Positions 7,438 through 13,397 of a DNA stretch of 20,215 nt are shown one piece after another. This stretch comes from JAOPZW01 sp036555665 (GTDB lineage: Bacteria > Actinomycetota > Thermoleophilia > Solirubrobacterales > Solirubrobacteraceae). The notes beneath the pieces were generated by a model, which searched no databases, was not told the origin of the DNA, and saw only the letters and a program-made list of their open reading frames with translations. Numbering within the stretch: the first letter of the stretch is position 1; each line of letters begins with the position of its first letter. The position numbers were made by a program, and so were the translations under genes. The stretch covers positions 1 through 20,215 of the forward strand of contig DATBKW010000394.1 in NCBI GenBank assembly GCA_036555665.1, written 5' to 3'.

Positions 7438-9464
7438 GTCGTGGCCCAGTGGCGCTCGGCAAGCGCGCGTAGCTTGGTCGTTTCGACCCCGGAGAAGCAC
7501 GGCAGGCCGTCCGGCGCCCACTCCTTCGCGGCCGTGAGTACGGCGGTCGCGGCGACCGGGTCTCCGGCCCCGACCAGCAGCGTGTCGGGCATCGTCTCCT
7601 CGTCGAGCCCAGCAGCGGCGATCGCGTACCGCAACGGGCCGACGATGTCGGTGCTCGTGTCGGGCGCCCGGAGCACGAGGGTTGACGCCTCGGTGGCGTC
7701 GAAGGCTGCCGCGTATGCGCGCAGGAGATCGGGCTCGGCGACCACTTCCTCGGCCAACGCGAGGACCCGGAAGCGCCGGGGAGCGTCGTCGACGAGCGCC
7801 TCGACGGTGGGGCCGAGTTCGGGCAGCGGCCCGGGCGCTGCCGTCAAGGCGAAGGCGCGCTCGAGATCGGCGAAGAACGAAACACGCTCCTGGCTCACCA
7901 GCAGCCCGGCGCTGTCCAGTTGCGCGGTCGCGAAGGTGTCCGGGCGCGCCGCGCGCCAGCTCTGGGGCAGGTCCTGCGAGAACCGCCGAAAGAAGTGCAG
8001 GAGGTTGCGCCAGACGACGTAGTCCACCGGCAGGTTCCCGCGGAACCGCCATTCACGATCGACCTCCGACCACGAGCCGTCGTCGGCGTCCTCGACGAGG
8101 TTCCACCACAGCGCGTCCATCGCAGCGCCGTCGACGAGCGCCACGCCCGCGGCGTCGTGCTCGCCGGTGCCGCGCTCGGCGTTGAGCCAGTCGGCCAGGC
8201 GCCGGATGTGTTCGTGGAAGGTCTCCGCGACACCCGAGGCCGCGACGGCGCGAAGCACGCCGGTGAGCACCAGCTCGCCACGGCGGAACGCCTCGTCGCC
8301 GAGGTGATGCTGGAAGGCGCCGAGGTCGATCGTGGCGGCGTCGCGGCCCCCGCTGATCACCGCCTCGTTGCGGACCGTGTCGGCGTCGACGGGGAGGGTG
8401 ACGCGCTTGCGGCACTCCGGGCGGCGATCGAGCGAGTAGTGACGCGCGACCCAGTCGCGGCGCAGGCCGAGGCGGGTGTCCGCAGCGTCGACGCCTCCGC
8501 GGTAGGCGACCACGAGAAGGGAGTTGGCCAGCTCGCGCAGGAGGCCGGCACGAGCGATCTCACGCTGCGCGAGGGTCTCGTTGAAGGCCAGCTGGGCGCG
8601 CGACGGGTGACCGCGATCCGGGGCCGTGCCCTGCAGCCACGAGTGGATGTTGTGCTCGTCGCGCACCGCCGCGGCGTTGACGACCGTGGTCGCGAGCTTG
8701 TAGTCCGGAAAGGGCACGAAGAACTCCGCGTGGCCGAAGCCGGCGGCAGCCAGCATCGACTCGAGCTCGCGCGCGCTGAAGGTCACCGCGTTTGCGTGCG
8801 GCCTCGTGTAGCCCTCGATCGAGTCATACGGCCGGCCGGAGTGGTCCTCCCGCGCGCCGCTGAGGTACTTCAGCCCGAGCTTGTTCTCGATGGCGAGAAC
8901 GAGCACGCCGTCGGCGCGCAGGGACCGACAGGCGACCTGGATGTTGTCCAGCGCGGCCTCGTGCGGATCGCGGGTTCGCGGGTGGTACAGGTGGCCGTAC
9001 TCCAGCACCCCGATGAGCGTCGCAACGTCGTAGGCATCCTCTTCCTCGAGCAGGGAGTAGTTGGCCGAGAAGACCGAGACGTTGTCCAGGCCCGCACAAC
9101 GCGCCTGGATGACGCGGGCGCGGTCAGCACTGCCCTCGACCGCGTGGACCTCGCCGAAGTGCTCCCCGAGCCACCTGGTGATCGCCCCGCAGCCGGCACC
9201 GAGCTCCAGCACCCGAGCGTCGCCGGCCGCCTCGAAGCCGAGGCAGTCGAACAGCGTCGAGCGATAGGGCGTGAGGTGGTACAGGCTCGGCCAGTCGCGC
9301 ATGAGCGCGTTGAGCTCCGGCGAGCCGACGCTTGCGTCGGTGACCTGGGCAAGCGCCTCGAGCAGATAGCGCTCGGCACCGTCGAGGTAACCGGCAGGCA
9401 CAACCTCGGACGGCGGCACGCGCACGCCCGAGTCGGGGTGGGGAACGAATTGGCTGAGTTTCAC
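7434..9464 (-). CDS. Multidomain SAM methyltransferase with kinase-like middle region
   Basis: A 676-residue protein. About 60-265 is a class I methyltransferase: VLELGAGCGAITRWLG (85-100) is the SAM-binding loop, VHAVEGSADRARVIQ (106-120) carries the acidic residue after strand 2, and DVATLIGVLEYGHLY (146-160) is motif II. About 300-500 is less clear but holds DALWWN (450-455) and EVDREWRF (467-474), the DxxxxN then D spacing of APH-like phosphotransferases, followed by LPVDYVVWRNLLHFF (478-492). About 545-676 is an alpha/beta region (VLALAEEVVAEPDLLRAYAA, 567-586) reminiscent of half of a GT-B domain. Methyltransferase-kinase fusions such as WbdD cap O-antigen chains; similarity of order suggests a chain-modifying role here. 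GTG 9464 is the first start and has no clear ribosome site. The methyltransferase call is firm; the other domains are inferred. Confidence 0.8.
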   Translation of the reverse strand: MKLSQFVPHPDSGVRVPPSEVVPAGYLDGAERYLLEALAQVTDASVGSPELNALMRDWPSLYHLTPYRSTLFDCLGFEAAGDARVLELGAGCGAITRWLGEHFGEVHAVEGSADRARVIQARCAGLDNVSVFSANYSLLEEEDAYDVATLIGVLEYGHLYHPRTRDPHEAALDNIQVACRSLRADGVLVLAIENKLGLKYLSGAREDHSGRPYDSIEGYTRPHANAVTFSARELESMLAAAGFGHAEFFVPFPDYKLATTVVNAAAVRDEHNIHSWLQGTAPDRGHPSRAQLAFNETLAQREIARAGLLRELANSLLVVAYRGGVDAADTRLGLRRDWVARHYSLDRRPECRKRVTLPVDADTVRNEAVISGGRDAATIDLGAFQHHLGDEAFRRGELVLTGVLRAVAASGVAETFHEHIRRLADWLNAERGTGEHDAAGVALVDGAAMDALWWNLVEDADDGSWSEVDREWRFRGNLPVDYVVWRNLLHFFRRFSQDLPQSWRAARPDTFATAQLDSAGLLVSQERVSFFADLERAFALTAAPGPLPELGPTVEALVDDAPRRFRVLALAEEVVAEPDLLRAYAAAFDATEASTLVLRAPDTSTDIVGPLRYAIAAAGLDEETMPDTLLVGAGDPVAATAVLTAAKEWAPDGLPCFSGVETTKLRALAERHWATT

Positions 9465-9496
9465 ATCTGGGTCATCGGCCCAGGGGGTGGCGGATT

Positions 9497-9512
9497 GAGC
9501 CGCAAGCGGCTC
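9497..9512. promoter_or_regulatory. Perfect 16-base palindrome upstream of the dehydratase operon
   Basis: GAGCCGC (9497-9503), AA, GCGGCTC (9506-9512) is a perfect 7-base inverted repeat with a 2-base centre. It abuts the putative -10 TACAAT and lies in the -10/-35 spacer of the plus-strand promoter, inside the 62-base region between two divergent operons. A dimeric repressor operator is the most natural reading; the loop is too short for a good RNA hairpin, and the site would not be transcribed from the plus promoter. Confidence 0.45.
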
Positions 9513-9518
9513 TACAAT
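9513..9518 (+). promoter_or_regulatory. Putative -10 element for the dehydratase-led operon
   Basis: TACAAT is a near-consensus sigma-70-type -10 hexamer, conspicuous in this GC-rich DNA. It ends 8 bases before ATG 9527, predicting a leaderless transcript. The expected -35 region (about 9489-9495) is not TTGACA-like. It would drive the six-gene run ending at 18080. Confidence 0.6.
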
Positions 9519-9526
9519 GCGCGCCG

Positions 9527-11473
9527 ATGCGCCGACGTCTGCGCTCGGCGGCGTTCCCCCTGCATCGCCACTCGCTCCCGCAGCTGGCGATCGATGGTGC
9601 GCTCGTCGCCGCCGCCTACTACCTGAGCTATCGCCTGCGGTTCGACGCGGCCCACGTGCCCGTCAAGTACGACCGTCTCTTCGACTCCACCATCGTCTTC
9701 GTGGTGGTGGCGGCGCTCGTCGTCTTCACGCTGTTCCGGCTCGAGCTCAAGCAGTGGCGCTACACCAGCTCGCGCGACTACCTGGGGATCCTGCAGGCCG
9801 TCACGGTCAGCACGCTCCTGCTGCCGGCGTTCGTGGCGGTCACCCATCCGGTGACGGTCGGCTCGCACACCGGGGCGATCACCGTCTCGGTGCCGACAGG
9901 CGTCATCGCCCTGTACTTCCTGCTCACGTTGGTCTTCGTCGGCGGCGCGCGATTCGTCGCGCGGATCGTCTACGAGCGGCCGATCCGCGGCTTCCGTGCC
10001 CGCGGGGACGCGCGGCGGGTGCTCATCGTCGGCGCCGGCGAGGGCGGGCGGCTTGTCCTGCGCGAGGTCCTGCGCAACCCGCAGCTCGGGTTGGCGCCCG
10101 TCGGCTTCGTCGACGACGACCCGCTCAAGCGCGGGATCCGCATCGACGGCGTCAAGGTGCTGGGCGGCACCGACCAGCTCGGGCGCATCCTCGACGAGGC
10201 CGAGCCCGACGAGCTTACGATCGCGATCCCGTCGGCGCCGGGCACGCTGCGCGCGCGCGTCGTGCGCGCCGCGCGGCAGCGCGGCATCCCGGTCCGCACG
10301 TTGCCGACCGTCTTCGAGCTGCTGATGGCGGGCTCGGGGCAGGTCGTGCGCCAGGTGCGCGAGGTGCGGGTCGAGGACATCCTCGGCCGCGAGCCGATCC
10401 GTATGGAGCTCGACCGCGTCGGCCGCTACCTCAACGGCGAGGTCGTGATGATCACCGGCGCGGGCGGCTCGATCGGCTCCGAGCTGTGCCGGCAGATCGC
10501 GCGGGTCGCGCCGCGGCGGCTCGTGCTGGTCGACCACGCCGAGGAGAGCCTCTTCCGCATCCAGCGCGAGCTCGAGGACGACCGTCACGTCCACCCCGCC
10601 ACGCTCGCGCCCGTGCTCGCCGACTGCAAGGAGGGCGAGCGGATGCGCGAGGTGTTCGCGGAGCACCGCCCGGCGGTGGTCTTCCACGCGGCGGCCTACA
10701 AGCACGTCGGGCTGATGGAGCTCAACCCGGTCGAGGCGGTGCGCAACAACGCGCTCGCCACGCGTCTGGTGGCCCGGGTCGCGGGCGAGGCGGGCGTCAA
10801 GCGGTTCGTGCTTGTGTCCACCGACAAGGCGGTGCGTGCGGCCACGGTGATGGGCGCCTCCAAGGCGCTGGCCGAGTTCGCCGTCGAGGCCGCCCAGCAG
10901 CGCTGGCCGGACACGAAGTTCGCCACCGTCCGGTTCGGCAACGTGCTCGGCTCGTCGGGTTCCGTGGTGCCGATCTTCCGCCGCCAGATCGCGCTCGGCG
11001 GCCCCGTGACCGTCACCGACGAGCGCATGACCCGCTACTTCATGACCATCCCGGAGGCGGTGCAGCTCGTCATCCGCGCGGGCTCGCTGGGCGACGGCGG
11101 CGAGCTGTTCGTCCTGGAGATGGGCGAGCCGGTGTCGATCGTGCAGCTCGCGCGCGACATGATCGAGCTGTCCGGGCTGCGGCCGGGCCAGGACATCGCC
11201 ATCGAGATCGTCGGCCGCCGCCCCGGCGAGAAGCTGCACGAGGATCTGTTCAACCCCTACGAGCGCCCCAAGCCCACCCCCGCCGAGAAGATCACCCTCG
11301 CGCGCCGCGATCCGCTCGATCCCACCCAGGTCGAGACGATGTTCGACGAGATCGCGCTGCTCGTCCTGGAGGGCGACGCGGCCGGTCTTGCGGCCAAGGT
11401 CGGCGAGCTCTCGGCCGCCCGTCCCGACGCGCAGGAGACGGGTGAGGCGCCTGCCGTACGGGCCGTCCCCTAG
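9527..11473 (+). CDS. Membrane-bound nucleotide-sugar 4,6-dehydratase (WbpM/PglF/CapD type)
   Basis: A 648-residue protein with the full layout of large polysaccharide dehydratases. Four transmembrane helices lie at about 20-37, 53-71, 89-107 and 121-141. A CoA-binding-like Rossmann domain follows with VLIVGAGEGGRLVLRE (165-180), then an extended SDR domain from about 305 with ITGAGGSIGSEL (309-320) for NAD binding. The catalytic segment is LVSTDKAVRAATVMGASK (429-446): Asp433 and Lys434 are present, and Met442 replaces the usual Tyr, as in WbpM/FlaA1-type 4,6-dehydratases, with Lys446 kept. These enzymes turn UDP-GlcNAc into UDP-2-acetamido-2,6-dideoxy-4-keto-hexose at the inner membrane face. 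The keto product is a typical substrate for DegT aminotransferases such as that at 4742. ATG 9527 follows TACAAT by eight bases. The gene is probably first in the operon. Confidence 0.94.
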   Translation: MRRRLRSAAFPLHRHSLPQLAIDGALVAAAYYLSYRLRFDAAHVPVKYDRLFDSTIVFVVVAALVVFTLFRLELKQWRYTSSRDYLGILQAVTVSTLLLPAFVAVTHPVTVGSHTGAITVSVPTGVIALYFLLTLVFVGGARFVARIVYERPIRGFRARGDARRVLIVGAGEGGRLVLREVLRNPQLGLAPVGFVDDDPLKRGIRIDGVKVLGGTDQLGRILDEAEPDELTIAIPSAPGTLRARVVRAARQRGIPVRTLPTVFELLMAGSGQVVRQVREVRVEDILGREPIRMELDRVGRYLNGEVVMITGAGGSIGSELCRQIARVAPRRLVLVDHAEESLFRIQRELEDDRHVHPATLAPVLADCKEGERMREVFAEHRPAVVFHAAAYKHVGLMELNPVEAVRNNALATRLVARVAGEAGVKRFVLVSTDKAVRAATVMGASKALAEFAVEAAQQRWPDTKFATVRFGNVLGSSGSVVPIFRRQIALGGPVTVTDERMTRYFMTIPEAVQLVIRAGSLGDGGELFVLEMGEPVSIVQLARDMIELSGLRPGQDIAIEIVGRRPGEKLHEDLFNPYERPKPTPAEKITLARRDPLDPTQVETMFDEIALLVLEGDAAGLAAKVGELSAARPDAQETGEAPAVRAVP

Positions 11474-11476
11474 CAT
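11471..11476 (+). promoter_or_regulatory. Possible internal -10 element before the LytR_C gene
   Basis: TAGCAT overlaps the dehydratase stop codon and ends 10 bases before ATG 11487. It fits TANNNT, but the spacing is at the long end of the pattern seen at other starts, and the TAG is also forced by the stop codon, so chance is a real alternative. Confidence 0.25.
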
Positions 11477-11486
11477 CAAGACCTTC

Positions 11487-12845
11487 ATGACGGCACTCGT
11501 CGCCGCCTTCTCCCTGCAGGACAAGATCGAGCAGTACGGCGCTTACGCCGGTATCGCAGCCGTCTTCGGGCTCGGCGTCCTCTCCCTTCTGTACTTCGCG
11601 CAGGCGCGCGAAGTCAAGCGCCTGCGCGATTGGGCGGGCCGCGCGCCCGAGCGAGCGGCCGAGCTGGAGGCGCGCGTGCAGGCCGATGCCCAGCGCCGCG
11701 CGGCGGTGCAGCAGGCGACTCCGGCCCCACCGGCCGCAGCGCCCGTCACGCCGGCCGCGCAGCAGCCGGCGCCGGCCACCGGCGCGGCCGCCCCCGCAAC
11801 CGCGGCAGCCGCCGCCGCCGGCGCGGCCGCCACCACGGTGGCCAAGCCCGCGACCGGCGCGCCACAGAACGGCACCGGCAGCGGTGCCGCGGTGCCGCCG
11901 CCCGGCACCGAGGCCAAGCCCGACGCCGAGCAGGCGGGCGAGGAGAAGAAGGACGGCAACGGCAACGGCAAGCCGGCCGAGAAGCCCGCGCCGGATGCCG
12001 CCCCGGGCGCGCCTGCGGCCACGCCGGCCGCCGCACCGGGCGCGCCCGCGGCCACCCCGGCCGCCGCACCAGGGGCGCCCGCGGCCACCCCGGCCGCGGC
12101 CGCAGCGGGCGCGGCCGCCGCGCCGCCCAAGCCCGGCGCCCCGAGCGAGCCCGGTGAGGCCGAGCCGTCGGCGCCCGAGACCAAGCCGCCCACGCCCGCG
12201 GTCCCCGCCGCGGCCACGGCCGCCGCCGCAGCCGGCGCAGCGCGCCCCCAGCCCGCGGCGCCGCTGCGCGCGCCGACCCCGGCCGCCTCGCCACCACCGC
12301 GCACCCCCGGCGGCGCGCAGCCCGGCACCGCGGGTGACGGGCGCTCGCGCGGGCGCCTGGCCGCAATCGTCGGAGGGGCGCTCGGCGCGGTCGCGGTCGT
12401 CGCGGTTGCCGCGTTCCTGCTCTTCGGCGGCGGCAGCGACAACAAGCAGACGCCCAAGCCCAACACGCTCGCCCAGCCGGCGGGCGGCAGTGCCGCCGCA
12501 AGCAGCGGCCAGGCGGCGACCAAGGCCCCGGCGAAGCTCGTCCGCAAGGACTACCCGCTCGCGGTGCTCAACGGGACCACGGTCACCGGCCTCGCGCGCG
12601 GCGCGGCCGACAAGCTGACCGCCAAGGGCTACAACGAGCCCAACGTGGTGACCAACGACCCGACGAACCAGACGCGCGCCGTCACCCAGGTCTACTTCGA
12701 GCCCAAGGCGCGCGCAGCCGCACTGGACGTGGCCAAGATCCTCGGTGTCAAGGCGATCAACGTGAAGCCCATGGACGCCAACGCGCGCGCGCTCGCCGAT
12801 CGCGCCACGGTCGAGATCTTCATCGGGGCCGACAAGGCGCAGTAG
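11487..12845 (+). CDS. LytR_C-domain membrane protein with long Ala/Pro linker
   Basis: A 452-residue protein from ATG 11487; the open frame to 11388 is antisense-free overlap with the dehydratase end and is not used. Residues 19-38 are a first transmembrane helix, 40-75 a charged, probably coiled stretch (REVKRLRDWAGRAPERAAEL), 76-285 a low-complexity Ala/Pro-rich linker including three 11-residue repeats at 174-206, and 291-313 a second transmembrane helix. Residues 355-447 are a LytR_C domain: PLAVLNGTTVTGLARGAADK, then VTQVYFEPKARAAALDVAKI and a C-terminal VEIFIGADKAQ. LytR_C occurs at the end of LCP wall-glycan ligases and alone in actinobacterial membrane proteins; its role is unknown. 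With two helices the linker would be on one side of the membrane and both ends on the other, so LytR_C is outside only if the linker is cytoplasmic. The gene starts 13 bases after the dehydratase. Confidence 0.85.
   Translation: MTALVAAFSLQDKIEQYGAYAGIAAVFGLGVLSLLYFAQAREVKRLRDWAGRAPERAAELEARVQADAQRRAAVQQATPAPPAAAPVTPAAQQPAPATGAAAPATAAAAAAGAAATTVAKPATGAPQNGTGSGAAVPPPGTEAKPDAEQAGEEKKDGNGNGKPAEKPAPDAAPGAPAATPAAAPGAPAATPAAAPGAPAATPAAAAAGAAAAPPKPGAPSEPGEAEPSAPETKPPTPAVPAAATAAAAAGAARPQPAAPLRAPTPAASPPPRTPGGAQPGTAGDGRSRGRLAAIVGGALGAVAVVAVAAFLLFGGGSDNKQTPKPNTLAQPAGGSAAASSGQAATKAPAKLVRKDYPLAVLNGTTVTGLARGAADKLTAKGYNEPNVVTNDPTNQTRAVTQVYFEPKARAAALDVAKILGVKAINVKPMDANARALADRATVEIFIGADKAQ
12006..12104 (+). 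repeat. Three tandem 33-base units inside the LytR_C linker
   Basis: Three in-frame copies of a 33-base unit encode GAPAATPAAAP, GAPAATPAAAP and GAPAATPAAAA at residues 174-206. Units differ by only a few bases (for example GCGCCTGCGG versus GCGCCCGCGG), so this is DNA-level duplication, not just biased composition. Copy number could vary by slippage without breaking the frame. Confidence 0.85.
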
Positions 12846-12857
12846 CCCACCGGCCAC

Positions 12858-13397
12858 ATGACCATCCACCTGGCCCGCCACGGGCAGACGGCCTACAACC
12901 ACGAGGGCCGCTTCCAGGGCCACCTGCCGGTGCCGCTCGACGCCACCGGCCGCGAGCAGGCCGCGCAGCTCGCCGAGGTCGCGGCGCAGGTCGAGCTCGT
13001 GTCGCTGTGGTGCAGCCCGTTGCGCCGCGCGCGAGAGACGGCCGACATCGTGGCCGCGCGCATCGGCCTTCAGCCACGCGAGGACGCCCGCTTCGCCGAG
13101 ACTGACACCGGCGACTGGACCGACCGCTCGTTCGCCGAGGTACGCGCCGAGGACCCCAAGGGGTTCGCTCGCTTCCAGCGCTCGGACCCGACCTTCCGCT
13201 ATCCGGGCGGCGAGTCCTTCGCCGAGCAGTCCGAGCGCGTGCACGCGGCGCTGGCCGACCTGCGCGCCCGGCCCGCCGAGCTGCCCGCGCTGGTCGTCTG
13301 CCATCGCGGCGTCATCCGCCTCGTCCTCGCAAAGCTCACCGGCGACGAGACGGCCGGCGGCCGCGAGATCTCCAACGCCGCGTTGGTGACCCTGTGA
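12858..13397 (+). CDS. Histidine phosphatase (phosphoglycerate-mutase-like) protein
   Basis: A 179-residue histidine acid phosphatase superfamily branch 1 protein. The catalytic RHG triplet is at 7-9 (LARHGQTAYN, nucleophile His8), the phosphate-pocket arginine at SPLRRARETA (53-62), the acid Glu81 in FAETDTGDW, and the second histidine in VVCHRG (147-151, His149). YPGGESFAEQSERV (115-128) is typical of GpmB/CobC-like members. The reaction is phosphomonoester hydrolysis; the substrate cannot be told from sequence. It starts 12 bases after the LytR_C gene and its TGA overlaps the next GTG as GTGA, so it belongs to the polysaccharide operon, hinting at a sugar-phosphate or lipid-phosphate substrate rather than central metabolism. 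The start ATG 12858 has no clear Shine-Dalgarno. Confidence 0.9.
   Translation: MTIHLARHGQTAYNHEGRFQGHLPVPLDATGREQAAQLAEVAAQVELVSLWCSPLRRARETADIVAARIGLQPREDARFAETDTGDWTDRSFAEVRAEDPKGFARFQRSDPTFRYPGGESFAEQSERVHAALADLRARPAELPALVVCHRGVIRLVLAKLTGDETAGGREISNAALVTL

Noticed and set aside
7438..8052. Upstream extension of the small glycosyltransferase
   Set aside because: It lies within the methyltransferase gene out of frame and has shadow composition. The GTGA overlap at 7434-7437 marks the true start.
9495..9518. TTGAGC and TACAAT as a -35/-10 pair
   Set aside because: Only 12 bases separate them, too few for a sigma-70-type promoter. Only the -10 and the palindrome are kept.
9512..11524. 670-codon minus-strand frame opposite the dehydratase
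   Set aside because: The His/Arg/Asp-rich product has no recognisable domain; the plus-strand dehydratase is certain.
12006..12104. Tandem repeats as a possible CRISPR or attachment site
   Set aside because: The units are directly adjacent without spacers and in frame with a protein linker; this is a coding repeat.
11292..13304. 670-codon minus-strand frame opposite the LytR_C and phosphatase genes
   Set aside because: It is Gly/Arg-rich without motifs and explained by the Ala/Pro linker on the other strand. The plus-strand genes have clear domains and tight spacing.
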